Positions 27,203 through 37,326 of a stretch of 64,000 nucleotides of DNA are shown here, piece after piece. The notes beneath the pieces were generated by a model. It saw only the letters and a list, made by a program, of their open reading frames with translations. It searched no databases and had not been told where the DNA came from. Source of the DNA: Bacteroidales bacterium (GTDB lineage: Bacteria > Bacteroidota > Bacteroidia > Bacteroidales > Lentimicrobiaceae); NCBI GenBank assembly GCA_016705005.1, contig JADIZB010000022.1:1-64000 (forward strand). Direction: 5' to 3'. The position numbers and the translations under genes are program-made. The stretch's first letter is position 1. Each line of letters starts with the position of its first letter.

Positions 27203-30200
27203 ATGTTAAAAGACTTTATTAGCAGACAGTCACCCTGGATCCTGATCTTCTTGTCCGGATTTCTGTTTTTTTGTGCCTATTTGAATGCCATCCACCATAA
27301 AAATTCACTCAGTCCGGGCAAACTCTTACCTGAGTTTACTGAAAAACTGAATGACCGCTATGAAAAATCCGGACTTATGCTGGATAAACTCATCGATGCG
27401 GACAAGGAATATTCATTTGGGAAGTTCAGCGAGTCCGGGTCGAAACTCCCGGAGTTCTACAGTCTTTATGTTTTCTATGACGAAACTCTTCTTTATTGGT
27501 CAGATAATGCATTGAATCCGGACATTTCGTCTGTTGACTCCCTGGCGCTTTCAAGGATTACCATATCAGGCAATGGCGTATACCAGGTTATAGTAAAACG
27601 TGTCGGTCATTACACTTTTATGATCACCGATCTCGTGAAATCCAGGTTCAGCTATCAGAATGATTATCTCTCACCAGCCTTTAATCCTGTTTATGGAGTC
27701 CCCTCAGAATATGAAATAGTGTCAGGTCGTCATGGATATCCCGTTTTAGATAAAGAAGGTAAATTTCTTTTCTCCCTGCAGACCAAAAACAAAATTGTTG
27801 TTTTTTCAACACAATTCACACTGCTTCAGTACCTGATTTACCTTACTGGTTTTATTTTATTTATCATTTCTATTTATCAGATTTATTTCCGTTTCACTCC
27901 TCTGAAAAAGTATCCGGGATTCATCCTTCTTTTCATTTTAAATATACTGATTATCCGTACTTTGCTTATATATTTCCGTATTCCTACCTCGCTTTATATT
28001 TCTGAATTATTCAGCCCGGTTAATTTTGCCTATTCTTCATTTCTACCTTCGCTGGGAGACTTCTTTACCGATGCCCTGATCTCTGTATTGGTTTGTTACC
28101 TTTCATTCCGGTTGCTTCAGAAAACCGGGTTCAAAACATTCTCAAAACCGTTTTTCAGACTAACAGCACAGGTCTTTCTGACTTTCATCGCTGTATTTTT
28201 CTATTACTTTGTTTGTTATCTGCTGAACATTCTGATCAACAATTCTTCTTTCAGCCTGGATCTGGGCAATGCGCCCGGTTTTTCGTTGTTTGCCATCATG
28301 GCATATTTTATTATTGCTTTTTTACTGGCTGGCTATTTTTTTATTTCTTACAGCATATTCAGGCCTCTCGTTCTGAATTCTGGCTGGAAAACAGGCTCAG
28401 TGGTCTTTTTTACAGTTAACCTGGCCTTTTTCCTTGGTTCAGAGCCATTCGCTTATTACAGGCCACAGGGAATGTTATTGCTTCTCCAGGGTACATACTT
28501 CTTATGTCTTGTGCTTATATATACGAAAATAGTTCGATTTCCACACCTGACATCAATCAGCTTTCCTGTGTTGATTCTTACGATGGTTTCTTCCTACAGT
28601 CTATACATAAACCGGGATTTTAAGGAAAAGAACGAACGTAAGCTCATTGCATTAAGGCTGTCATCCGACCGCGACAAGATGGGTGAATTTATGTTTGCTG
28701 ACATTGAAACCCTTATTTCGAAGGACTCAACGCTGCGGCAATTGTATCTTAAAGCCTGGACAGATCCCATGGAAGAAGCCAGATGCATTGACTATGTGAA
28801 AAGTGAATATTTCAAGGGCTATTGGTCGGTTTATAATATTCAGGTTACCTTGTGTTTTCAGGATAAAGTACTTCAGATCCGCCCATCTAACTACATTATC
28901 GGGTGCCGGGAATACTTCAGCGATATCATTAAGCGGCTGGGAGAAACCACATCCAGCCCTTCACTCTATTTTATCCGCGAGTCGTACGATGCAAGCAGTT
29001 ATATTGCCAATATACCGGTGCTTACAGGCGAAGACAAACTACCAACTGCATTTCTTGTCATAGAACTCAGCCCGAAATATGTTCCTAAAGGACTGGGGTA
29101 TCCTGAACTACTTATGGATAAAGCAAATTCTTCAAGAATCGATATTTCAGATTACTCCTATGCCATCTTCTTCAAAGATGAACTTGTGAAAAATGTAGGA
29201 GATTATAATTTTGGCGTTAACGAGACCAGGGAAATCAGCTCTCCTGACGATTTAATCTTTTATGATAAAAATGGTTATAATCATCTGCACCATATCATAA
29301 ATAAAGACACCTGCATAATTATCAGCAAACGAAATGAAGGACTATTGGATACCCTTTCTCCCTTTACCTATCAGTTGATCTTTCATATTTTACTGCTGTT
29401 GATTGTATTTGGCATATATAATCTCAAACACTCAGACCATAAAAGGAATCTGGATTTCAAAACCAGGCTTCAGTTGATGGTTGTATTCCTTGTATTATTT
29501 GCTTCCTTTTCGGTAGGGTATACCACACTGATAAACATCAGGAACCTTAACGATAAGAAGAACCGTGATATGTTGAGTGAAAAAGCGCATTCAGTACTTA
29601 TTGAACTTGAGCATAAGCTGGCTGCCATGGACATTCTCGATAAAAGTCAGAAATCCTATCTGGAAGAATTGCTCACCAAATTTTCGCTCGTTTTCTTCAG
29701 TGATATCAATCTGTATGATATTAACGGACGACTCCTGGCATCATCGCGCCCCCAGATTTTTGATGAAGGCCTGAAATCGGAACTGATGGGAACTTTACCA
29801 TATGAGCAACTGGCCAGAAACAAGCGTACACTGTTTATCGGCGATGAAAAGATTGGCCATTACAAATATCTCTCAGCCTACCTGCCATTCAGAAATGAGC
29901 AAAACAAACTGACTGCATACATAAATCTACCATACTTTGCCAGGGAACAGGAATTACGCCAGGAGATATCGGCTTTCCTGGTCGCTTTTATAAACATCTA
30001 TGTAATTCTTACTGTTCTGGCAGTAATCATCTCCATACTGGCAGGTAATTACCTTATGCGTCCTCTTCAGATTATCCGGAACCGGTTCAGCCGGCTTAAT
30101 CTGGGTCAGACAAATGAAAAAATAAGTTATTCGCGCAAAGATGAACTTGGTGATCTGATCAATGAATATAATCTCATGGTTGATAAACTGGCCGACAGCG

Positions 30201-30895
30201 CCCTGAAACTGGCTCAATCTGAAAGAGAAAGCGCTTGGCGTGAAATGGCCCGTCAGGTAGCCCATGAAATAAAAAACCCGCTGACCCCTATGAAGCTGAG
30301 TATTCAGCACTTGCATAAATCATGGGATGAAAAAGCGCCTGACTGGGAAAATAAACTGGAAAAAACAACACAAACCCTGGTTGAGCAGATTGATTCCCTT
30401 GCAGCTATAGCTACGGCTTTCTCAGATTTTGCCAAGCTGCCTTCCCCTTCAAACAATAAAACCGAACTGACGGTGATCATACGTAAAGCCATCGCGCTTT
30501 ACAATCAGCATCCTGATATAAACTTCAGTTTTACTCTTCCGGATCAACCTTGTTATGTTTTTGCTGACGAAAAGCAACTCTCCAGGGTATTCATTAACCT
30601 TTTCAACAATGCAGTTCAGGCAATTCCACAGAAATCAAAGGGATTGGTCAGCGTAAAGCTGACTAGCCCCGGCAACAAACATCGTATTGAAATTTCCGAT
30701 AACGGTACAGGGATCGATGAGGAAAGGAAATCAAAAATATTTTCACCAAATTTTACTACCAAATCCGGGGGGATGGGTCTGGGGCTGGCTATGGTAAAGA
30801 ATATTGTTGATACCATCGGGGGTGAAATATCATTTATTTCTTTAGAGGGAAACGGAACAACATTCATTATAGAATTGCCGGTAATGGTTGCATAA
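27203..30895 (+). CDS. Large NtrY-like sensor histidine kinase
   Basis: A 1230-residue membrane kinase. TM1 is near 12-30. A long extracytoplasmic region with a further cluster of 7TM-like hydrophobic segments runs to about 460, then a second extracytoplasmic domain and more TMs (about 720-740 and 925-945). A HAMP domain (about 948-1000) precedes the kinase core. The H-box is ARQVAHEIKNPLTPMKLSIQ (His at about 1021), the N-box FNNAVQAIP (about 1133), and the G boxes are SDNGTGID and GGMGLGLAMVK. All motifs are intact. The core resembles NtrY kinases. No response regulator gene is adjacent, so it is an orphan kinase. The flippase gene follows after 25 bp. Confidence 0.88.
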   Translation: MLKDFISRQSPWILIFLSGFLFFCAYLNAIHHKNSLSPGKLLPEFTEKLNDRYEKSGLMLDKLIDADKEYSFGKFSESGSKLPEFYSLYVFYDETLLYWSDNALNPDISSVDSLALSRITISGNGVYQVIVKRVGHYTFMITDLVKSRFSYQNDYLSPAFNPVYGVPSEYEIVSGRHGYPVLDKEGKFLFSLQTKNKIVVFSTQFTLLQYLIYLTGFILFIISIYQIYFRFTPLKKYPGFILLFILNILIIRTLLIYFRIPTSLYISELFSPVNFAYSSFLPSLGDFFTDALISVLVCYLSFRLLQKTGFKTFSKPFFRLTAQVFLTFIAVFFYYFVCYLLNILINNSSFSLDLGNAPGFSLFAIMAYFIIAFLLAGYFFISYSIFRPLVLNSGWKTGSVVFFTVNLAFFLGSEPFAYYRPQGMLLLLQGTYFLCLVLIYTKIVRFPHLTSISFPVLILTMVSSYSLYINRDFKEKNERKLIALRLSSDRDKMGEFMFADIETLISKDSTLRQLYLKAWTDPMEEARCIDYVKSEYFKGYWSVYNIQVTLCFQDKVLQIRPSNYIIGCREYFSDIIKRLGETTSSPSLYFIRESYDASSYIANIPVLTGEDKLPTAFLVIELSPKYVPKGLGYPELLMDKANSSRIDISDYSYAIFFKDELVKNVGDYNFGVNETREISSPDDLIFYDKNGYNHLHHIINKDTCIIISKRNEGLLDTLSPFTYQLIFHILLLLIVFGIYNLKHSDHKRNLDFKTRLQLMVVFLVLFASFSVGYTTLINIRNLNDKKNRDMLSEKAHSVLIELEHKLAAMDILDKSQKSYLEELLTKFSLVFFSDINLYDINGRLLASSRPQIFDEGLKSELMGTLPYEQLARNKRTLFIGDEKIGHYKYLSAYLPFRNEQNKLTAYINLPYFAREQELRQEISAFLVAFINIYVILTVLAVIISILAGNYLMRPLQIIRNRFSRLNLGQTNEKISYSRKDELGDLINEYNLMVDKLADSALKLAQSERESAWREMARQVAHEIKNPLTPMKLSIQHLHKSWDEKAPDWENKLEKTTQTLVEQIDSLAAIATAFSDFAKLPSPSNNKTELTVIIRKAIALYNQHPDINFSFTLPDQPCYVFADEKQLSRVFINLFNNAVQAIPQKSKGLVSVKLTSPGNKHRIEISDNGTGIDEERKSKIFSPNFTTKSGGMGLGLAMVKNIVDTIGGEISFISLEGNGTTFIIELPVMVA

Positions 30896-30920
30896 ATGTT
30901 AAATCAGTCAATATATATCT

Positions 30921-32411
30921 TTGAATCCACTTAAAAAACTCGCCGGACAGACTGCCATTTACGGGTTGCCAACTATTCTGGGCCGGCTACTCAACTATTT
31001 GCTTGTACCTCTGTATACAAGGGTGTTTATTCCGGCAGAATACGGAATAGTGACAGAGTTGTATGCTTATGTGGCCTTCCTTTTTGTTATACTCACTTTT
31101 GGGATGGAGACGGCATTCTTCAGATTTGCGAGTCAGGCTGATTTCAGAAAAAAGGTCTTTGGCACTTCGCTTTTAACGCTGATTGTAACATCCTTCTTTT
31201 TCCTGGTTATCGTTTACGGATCAGCACCTTTCCTCTCAATGAAGCTGGGTTATACCGGGCACCCTGAATATGTGAAATGGTTTGCTATGATTCTGGCTAT
31301 GGATGCAATAAGTACAATTCCATATGCCAATCTGAGGCTCGAAAACAAACCCTTCCGTTTTGCTTTTATCAAAGTTTCCAATATTGTAATCAACATCGGC
31401 TTCAACCTGTTTTTTATCCTTCTTTGCCCATATATCATCAGGCAATTCCCCGACTCAGCTGCTTCGGGACTAATAAACCATATTTATAATCCGGAAACCG
31501 GCGTTGGATATATTTTTATTTCCAACCTGATCGCCAGTCTTGTGACCTTTATCATGCTATTCACAGAAGTTCGGGTGAAGAGTCTTACTGTTGACCGTAA
31601 TCTCCTGAAGCAAATGCTTAGCTACAGCTGGCCTCTGCTAATTTTCGGACTGGCAGGCATAGTAAATGAAACTTTTGACCGGGTAATCCTGAAGCACTTA
31701 CTCCCCGACAAGGCCGGAGCAATGGCTCAACTTGGAATTTACGGAGCTTGCTACAAGGTTTCCATCCTCATGACATTGTTTATCCAGACTTACCGTTACG
31801 CCGCAGAGCCCTTCTTTTTTGACCAGGCAGGTAAAAGCGATGCAAGGGAAACATACGCAACCATGATGCATTATTTTATTCTGGTATGCCTTTTCATTTT
31901 TCTGGGAATTATGCTCTACATTGATGTAGTGATGGTGTTTGTCGGGAAGGATTTCAGGGAAGGGGCCGGGGTTGTGCCAATTCTGCTGCTGGCCAATCTG
32001 TTTCTGGGTATATTTTACAATCTGAGTGTATGGTTTAAACTTACTGACCGTACAAAAGACGGGGCAGTTATATCGCTTTCAGGTGCAATCATCACGCTGA
32101 TTCTTAACTTCATCCTGATACCGGTATTGGGGTATATGGGAGCCGCATGGGCAACACTTATTTGTTACGCGTCAATGATGGTAATTTCCTATCTGGCAGG
32201 ACAAAAACATTATCCTGTTAATTACAATCTAAAAAGTGCATTGAAATATGGCCTCATGACTGCCATAATATATACTATTTCTGTCGTTCCACTAACAGAC
32301 ATACAATGGCAGAAATACCTTATCAATTCGGTAATGCTCGTTTTGTTTTCCATTTATGTATTCCGTGCTGAACGGCAAAGGTTCCGGTCAATAGCAAACA
32401 AAGGTTATTAA
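30921..32411 (+). CDS. MOP-superfamily lipid-linked oligosaccharide flippase (Wzx-like)
   Basis: A 496-residue integral membrane protein with about 14 hydrophobic helices. It starts MNPLKKLAGQTAIYGLPTIL, a start highly typical of this Bacteroidota family, which supports the TTG initiation codon at 30921; no ATG is available before residue 62. Motifs include LNYLLVPLYTRVF and GETAFFRF-like GMETAFFRFAS. The family moves lipid-linked polysaccharide precursors across the inner membrane. A TATCTTTG string overlaps the start codon, so either it is accidental or translation starts further in. The gene is followed by dut, and co-transcription is likely. Confidence 0.85.
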   Translation: MNPLKKLAGQTAIYGLPTILGRLLNYLLVPLYTRVFIPAEYGIVTELYAYVAFLFVILTFGMETAFFRFASQADFRKKVFGTSLLTLIVTSFFFLVIVYGSAPFLSMKLGYTGHPEYVKWFAMILAMDAISTIPYANLRLENKPFRFAFIKVSNIVINIGFNLFFILLCPYIIRQFPDSAASGLINHIYNPETGVGYIFISNLIASLVTFIMLFTEVRVKSLTVDRNLLKQMLSYSWPLLIFGLAGIVNETFDRVILKHLLPDKAGAMAQLGIYGACYKVSILMTLFIQTYRYAAEPFFFDQAGKSDARETYATMMHYFILVCLFIFLGIMLYIDVVMVFVGKDFREGAGVVPILLLANLFLGIFYNLSVWFKLTDRTKDGAVISLSGAIITLILNFILIPVLGYMGAAWATLICYASMMVISYLAGQKHYPVNYNLKSALKYGLMTAIIYTISVVPLTDIQWQKYLINSVMLVLFSIYVFRAERQRFRSIANKGY

Positions 32412-32463
32412 TGCTTAATTTTGCTCCGGAATTTTCATTTTTATACCGAATCCGAAGATAAGC

Positions 32464-32898
32464 ATGCAGATAAGAATTGTAAATAAATCACAACATCCTT
32501 TACCGGCATATGAAACAAATGCTTCCGCCGGAATGGACCTAAGGGCCAACCTGGCTGAACCTGTCGTAATCATGACACTTGAAAGGGCAATGATACCTAC
32601 GGGTCTGTTTATTGAATTACCTGTTGGTTTTGAAGCACAGATCAGGCCAAGAAGCGGTTTGGCAGCCCGTTCCGGCATCACCGTCCTGAATTCACCGGGT
32701 ACCATTGATGCTGATTACAGGGGTGAAATAAAGATAATTCTTGTTAATCTTTCGGCTGAGCCATTCACTGTTAGTGATGGTGACCGTGTTGCCCAGATGA
32801 TCATATCCAGGCATGAGAAAGCGGAACTGATCGAGGCTGATGAATTGAATGAATCAGAACGGGGCTCAGGTGGTTTTGGACATACCGGGAAAAACTGA
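32464..32898 (+). CDS. dut: Deoxyuridine 5'-triphosphate nucleotidohydrolase
   Basis: Hydrolyses dUTP to dUMP, keeping uracil out of DNA and supplying dTMP synthesis. The 144-residue trimeric dUTPase has all five motifs: SAGMDLRA, RPRSGLAARSGI, NSPGTIDADYRGEI, GDRVAQMII and the C-terminal P-loop-like RGSGGFGHTGKN. It is first in a head-to-tail run with the TPR gene (39 bp gap), DUF4292 gene and envC, an order seen in other Bacteroidota. Confidence 0.96.
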   Translation: MQIRIVNKSQHPLPAYETNASAGMDLRANLAEPVVIMTLERAMIPTGLFIELPVGFEAQIRPRSGLAARSGITVLNSPGTIDADYRGEIKIILVNLSAEPFTVSDGDRVAQMIISRHEKAELIEADELNESERGSGGFGHTGKN

Positions 32899-32937
32899 TC
32901 TTTCAATTCTTCTGTCAAAACAAATAAACCTATCCTG

Positions 32938-34680
32938 ATGACTTTTTTGAAATTAATATATCTGTCTTTTCTGGTAATATTCACACTGACCGGCCATTCC
33001 CAGGAACTCCCGGAAGGAGTGGAAGGGAATTCCATTCCCTCCGAAACCCGCCTTTCCAAAGAAAAGCAGCGATCACGGGATCTTTTCTTTGAAGCTAATA
33101 TAGCAAAAATCACGGACAATTCTGAAAAAGCAATATCATTGTTTAACCGGTGTATAGAAAATGATCCTGCAAACGATGCCGCATGGTACGAACTATCACT
33201 TTTATACTATAATCTGAGTGATCTGCCAAAATCGATAACCCATGCAATTAAAGCCTGGGAGCTTGACCCGGGCAACATATGGTACAGCCTCACACTGGCC
33301 GGGCTTTACAACAACAATTCCCAACCTACCGAAGCGAGAAAAATCTATGAACGTCTTTGTTCGTCAAATCCGGAAAACCCTGAATATGCAATAGAACTTG
33401 CCAACACATGGCTACAGTTGGATAAGCCACAGGAGGCGATAGATATATATAACAGGCTGGAATTGCAGGCTGGAATAAATGAGGATTTCTCGATGCAGAA
33501 ACACCGGATTTATCTGGCCATGGGAAAAGATAAAAAAGCACTCGAAGAGCTTGAAAAACTGGCAGAGGCCAATCAAAACGACAGCCGGATTCTTTCACTG
33601 CTTGCCGAGTTTTACATTCTGCAGGGCAACGATGATAAGGCGCTGAAAACCTATAAGAATATTCAGGAAGTTGATCCGGAGAATCCCTACATTAATATTT
33701 CGCTTGCTGATTATTACCGCAAAAAGGGGGATCTCAGGAAAGCCACCGAATCGTTGAAGACCGGATTTTCGAACCCATATCTGGATGCAAATACCAAGGT
33801 TCAGATCATGATGACATACTATTCCCAGACAGGAGAATACGATGGGATGGAAAAGGATATTCTTGAGTTATCGAAGGTGCTTGCAGAAATGCATCCTAAT
33901 GAGCCCCGAGCCCTTATGCTGAGGGGCGAAATGCTCATGATGTCTGAGAAATGGTCTGAGGCTTTAGAGGTTTTCCGGAAAGTAAATACCCTTGATCCGG
34001 GAAAATATCAGGTATGGGAAAATATTCTTAGGATTGATGCCATCAACAATGACTTCAAGATGCTGGCCGTTGAGAGTAGTGAAGCAATGGAGCTCTTTCC
34101 TGTTCAGCCACTTCCATATTATTTTAACGGATATGCAAACTATTTGTTGAAAGACTATGAAACGGCAACAAAGTCTCTGACTACCGGTGTTAAATTCGTA
34201 TTGAATGACAATGCAATGCTTTCTGATTTTTACAGCCTTTCAGGAGATATCTTCCATGCTGCCGGAAAAAACCAGGAATCGTTCAACTCATATGAATCGG
34301 CTTTAAAATACAATCCGGACAATGCAGCTGTTCTTAACAATTACGCATATTACCTTTCTCTAAAGGGTGAAAATCTTTCAAAAGCGGCTCAGATGGCTGA
34401 AAAGGCCAACCTATTGAGTCCGGATAACGCTACTTATCTTGATACCTGGGCATGGGTTCTTTATAAACTTGGAGAATTCGATCAGGCATTGGTCAAAATG
34501 GAAAATGTTTTAAAGCTGGATAAAAATCCGGGGGCTGTCGTAATTGAACATTACGGAGACATTCTTTACAAACTTAACAGGCTATCGGAAGCAAAAGAAT
34601 GGTGGCTTAAAGCAAAAGAAGCGGGAGAGGGTTCCGAATTCCTTGATAAAAAGGTAAAAGATGGCAAAATCTATGAATAA
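32938..34680 (+). CDS. Exported tetratricopeptide repeat protein
   Basis: A 580-residue protein with a signal peptide (LSFLVIFTLTGHSQ) and at least ten TPR units (for example FNRCIENDPANDAAWYELS, AWELDPGNIWYSLTLAGLYN and LLSPDNATYLDTWAWVLYKLGEFDQALVKMENVL). It is thus a periplasmic or outer-membrane scaffold. It overlaps the following DUF4292 lipoprotein gene by 20 bp, indicating translational coupling. Similar TPR proteins next to DUF4292 in Bacteroidota are suspected to function in lipopolysaccharide or lipoprotein traffic. This is inference from neighbourhood, not from any catalytic motif. Confidence 0.85.
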   Translation: MTFLKLIYLSFLVIFTLTGHSQELPEGVEGNSIPSETRLSKEKQRSRDLFFEANIAKITDNSEKAISLFNRCIENDPANDAAWYELSLLYYNLSDLPKSITHAIKAWELDPGNIWYSLTLAGLYNNNSQPTEARKIYERLCSSNPENPEYAIELANTWLQLDKPQEAIDIYNRLELQAGINEDFSMQKHRIYLAMGKDKKALEELEKLAEANQNDSRILSLLAEFYILQGNDDKALKTYKNIQEVDPENPYINISLADYYRKKGDLRKATESLKTGFSNPYLDANTKVQIMMTYYSQTGEYDGMEKDILELSKVLAEMHPNEPRALMLRGEMLMMSEKWSEALEVFRKVNTLDPGKYQVWENILRIDAINNDFKMLAVESSEAMELFPVQPLPYYFNGYANYLLKDYETATKSLTTGVKFVLNDNAMLSDFYSLSGDIFHAAGKNQESFNSYESALKYNPDNAAVLNNYAYYLSLKGENLSKAAQMAEKANLLSPDNATYLDTWAWVLYKLGEFDQALVKMENVLKLDKNPGAVVIEHYGDILYKLNRLSEAKEWWLKAKEAGEGSEFLDKKVKDGKIYE

Positions 34681-35509
34681 TGAAATAAAGTCCGGTAAAC
34701 TGGTCAATCTTTTTCTGATATTAATCCTGTTTGTTATAGCTTCATCATGCGGAACATCAAGAAAAACCATCAGGGAACCATTGAAGGAGCAGGGGGCTGA
34801 ATATTTATTCAGTCATCTTAAAATGAATGAATTGCAGTATGCATATTTTTCAGCCCGTTTCACAGCATCTTATTACAGGGATAAAAATGAGACCTCTTTC
34901 AGCGGGCAGATCAGAATTCAGAAAGACAGCTTAATCTGGATTTCGATTTCTCCGGTTCTGGGAATTGAGATGGCTCGGTTGTTAATCACCAATGATTCAA
35001 TCAAGTATATAAACCGGATTGACAACAATTACTTTATCAGTGATTTCAACTACATCAATTCATTGATCAACAGCACCCTCGATTTTGACATGTTGCAGGC
35101 TTTTCTGACCGGTAACGATTTCTCATTTTATGAAAACAGTTCTTTCAGGGCGGCAATTGATAATCTGGAATATAAACTGGTTACAACCGACAGGCGGAAG
35201 CTGAAGAAATATGTACGAAATAACCAGTTTATAAATATTCCGATACAACACATCTGGCTGAGTCCTGAGACCTTTAAAATTTCACGTGTGATGGTTCGTG
35301 AACTCAATCCAGGCGGAAGAAAGCTCGAAGGCAGGTATCTTTATCTGAATGATGGAAAGCAACTGGTTCCGGAGAAACTTGATTTTGATCTGGAAATGGC
35401 TGAGAATAAAAGCCGGATCCTGGTTCAGTACTCAAAAATCAATACCACCGATTCACTGGCATTTCCATTCAGGATACCGGAAAAATACAAGAAAGTCGAC
35501 AAGTTTTAA
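34661..35509 (+). CDS. DUF4292 lipoprotein, LolB/LolA-like
   Basis: A 282-residue protein with a lipoprotein signal ending FVIASSC (Cys at residue 30) and the DUF4292 body (YFSARFTASYYRDKNETSFSGQIRIQKDSLIWISISPVLGIEMARLLI). The fold family resembles LolB-type lipoprotein receptors: a half beta barrel around a helix. The start overlaps the TPR gene. An alternative start at 34673 would only trim four residues. The likely location is the periplasmic face of the outer membrane. A role in lipoprotein handling is inferred from fold resemblance. Confidence 0.82.
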   Translation: MAKSMNNEIKSGKLVNLFLILILFVIASSCGTSRKTIREPLKEQGAEYLFSHLKMNELQYAYFSARFTASYYRDKNETSFSGQIRIQKDSLIWISISPVLGIEMARLLITNDSIKYINRIDNNYFISDFNYINSLINSTLDFDMLQAFLTGNDFSFYENSSFRAAIDNLEYKLVTTDRRKLKKYVRNNQFINIPIQHIWLSPETFKISRVMVRELNPGGRKLEGRYLYLNDGKQLVPEKLDFDLEMAENKSRILVQYSKINTTDSLAFPFRIPEKYKKVDKF

Positions 35510-35520
35510 TCAGGAATATC

Positions 35521-36783
35521 ATGACAAAATCCGGATATGGCAAACTGCAGATGAAAAGATGCCTGATCGTGTCGGTTATTGCTTTTTTCATGATACTTGT
35601 TGTTCCCCGACTTTATGGTCAGGACAAGAAGTCACAACTTCAGCAAAAGAAGGCAAAGATTGAGGAAGAGATCAATTATACCAACAAACTGTTAAATGAA
35701 ACCAAAAAGAACAAACAGGTTTCACTTAATCAACTTGTTTTACTCAACAAACAGATCGGCAAACGTCAGGAACTGATTTCGGCCATCAGTGGAGAGATAG
35801 GAACTCTTGACAAGATGATTGAAGAGACCAATGATACAATTATCCGGTTGACGCAAACCATCAAACAACTGAAGGAAGAATATGCCAGGATGATTTACTT
35901 TGCCAGTAAAAACAGGAATGCATATTCCCGGTTGATGTTCATTTTTTCGGCCAGAGATTTCAATCAGGCGTATCAAAGGCTCAAATATTTTCAGCAATAC
36001 AGCAGTTACCGTAAGAACCAGGTAAGGGTCATACAGGAAAACCAGGCCCTTCTGAATGAAAAGATTGGTCTTTTACAGAAGCAGAAGTCATATAAACTCT
36101 CGCTTAAAAAGTCGGAAGAAACCGAAAAACAAAAGCTGACCCGGGAAAAGAATGAACAGGACCGTACAATCAAGAATCTTTCACAAAAGGAGAAAGAATT
36201 ATTGAAAAAGCTACGGGATAGCGAAAAAGCGGCACGTAAACTGCAAAAGGCCATTGAAGACCTGATTGCAGCAGAATTACGCAAAGCCACTGAGGCCGCC
36301 AAAAAGTCGGGGACAAAACCAAAGCCGGAGAATAAATTTGGCCTCACGCCCGCAGAATTGCAGCTATCGTCCAGCTTTGCCGGAAATAAAGGCAGGCTTC
36401 CATGGCCTACCGAAAGAGGGGTTATCTCTTCCACTTTTGGAGAACATCCACACCCGGTACTTAAAGGAATAAAGACCAAAAACAACGGTATTGATATTAC
36501 AACATCCAATGGTGAATCGGCCAGAGCTGTATTTGACGGAGATGTTACCTCAACTATGACGCTGCCCAATTATAACAATGTTGTCATCATCAGGCACGGA
36601 GAATTCCTGACTGTTTATTCAAATCTTGATCAACTATTTGTAAAGAAAGGAGATAAGGTTAAGATAAAGCAGAAGATTGGCAATATTCAGGCTGATGATT
36701 CCGGAAAAACGAGGCTTCATTTTGAATTGTGGCAGGGAAAGAACATTCAGAATCCGGAGTCCTGGATTCTGAAATCGAGATAA
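35521..36783 (+). CDS. EnvC-like murein hydrolase activator, degenerate M23 domain
   Basis: A 420-residue protein with a signal peptide (IAFFMILVVPRLYGQ), a long periplasmic coiled coil (about 40-260) and a C-terminal LytM/M23 domain (about 285-418). The first catalytic zinc ligand is missing: the usual H-x-G-x-D-I reads NNGIDI. The RHG and HFELW elements are present. Loss of the first His is the hallmark of EnvC-type regulators, which activate amidases for septum splitting and do not cut murein themselves. It follows the DUF4292 gene by 11 bp and forms the end of the dut-TPR-DUF4292 run before tatA. Confidence 0.88.
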   Translation: MTKSGYGKLQMKRCLIVSVIAFFMILVVPRLYGQDKKSQLQQKKAKIEEEINYTNKLLNETKKNKQVSLNQLVLLNKQIGKRQELISAISGEIGTLDKMIEETNDTIIRLTQTIKQLKEEYARMIYFASKNRNAYSRLMFIFSARDFNQAYQRLKYFQQYSSYRKNQVRVIQENQALLNEKIGLLQKQKSYKLSLKKSEETEKQKLTREKNEQDRTIKNLSQKEKELLKKLRDSEKAARKLQKAIEDLIAAELRKATEAAKKSGTKPKPENKFGLTPAELQLSSSFAGNKGRLPWPTERGVISSTFGEHPHPVLKGIKTKNNGIDITTSNGESARAVFDGDVTSTMTLPNYNNVVIIRHGEFLTVYSNLDQLFVKKGDKVKIKQKIGNIQADDSGKTRLHFELWQGKNIQNPESWILKSR

Positions 36784-36849
36784 AATTAAAGGGTTTCCTG
36801 ATTTTAGAATCGGAATTAAGTAACTTTGTACAAATAAATAAATAACCAC

Positions 36850-37032
36850 ATGACAACAGGAATAATAATGGGTGTTATAGGACCCTGGCAGGTTGTGATC
36901 ATCCTGCTCGTTGTATTGCTCCTTTTTGGCGGAAAGAAAATTCCCGAACTGATGAAAGGATTGGGTAAAGGAATAAAAGACTTTAAGGATGAGATGAACA
37001 ATAAGGAAGATGAATCTCCCAGGAAGGAGTAG
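36850..37032 (+). CDS. tatA: Twin-arginine translocase subunit TatA/E
   Basis: A 60-residue protein. A hydrophobic helix (QVVIILLVVLLLFGG, about residues 14-28) is followed by the amphipathic KKIPELMKGLGKGIKDFKDEM helix. The FGGKKIPEL hinge is diagnostic. TatA forms the pore for export of folded proteins; a clear Tat substrate in this window is the GH109 protein at 47773. It lies 66 bp after envC; no tatC is nearby. Confidence 0.93.
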   Translation: MTTGIIMGVIGPWQVVIILLVVLLLFGGKKIPELMKGLGKGIKDFKDEMNNKEDESPRKE

Positions 37033-37116
37033 ATTCTGAAGTTTTCAAAGAACCGGTGAAATTCATTAATGCTGAAACCGGTGTTTGTATTAAGAATTCT
37101 CTCACTTTATGAAGTA

Positions 37117-37158
37117 AAACAGAAAGCCGGCAAACTGTTGTTTACCGGCTTTCTGTTT
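37117..37158. terminator. Bidirectional terminator between tatA and tRNA-Ala
   Basis: Nineteen-bp arms (37117-37135 and 37140-37158) with one mismatch and a TGTT loop. T-rich and A-rich ends on both sides allow termination of both convergent transcripts. Confidence 0.85.
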
Positions 37159-37166
37159 GATTTTAG

Positions 37167-37240
37167 TGGAGCGTAGGGGAGTCGAACCCCTGACCTTTAG
37201 ACTGCCAGTCTAACGCTCTAGCCAACTGAGCTAACGCCCC
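37167..37240 (-). tRNA. tRNA-Ala (GGC)
   Basis: On the minus strand the acceptor arms GGGGCGT and ACGCTCC include the G3-U70 wobble, the key tRNA-Ala identity element. The anticodon stem TTAGA/TCTAA encloses CTGGCAG, giving anticodon GGC. The T arm contains GGTTCGACTCC. The length is 74 nt, with discriminator A and no encoded CCA. Confidence 0.96.
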
Positions 37241-37326
37241 GGTTATAGCTTTTGTTTGCAAAATCGGGATTGCAAATTTATAACTTTTTCGTTATTTTAA
37301 AAGAAATATTTTTCACATTTCTTTCG

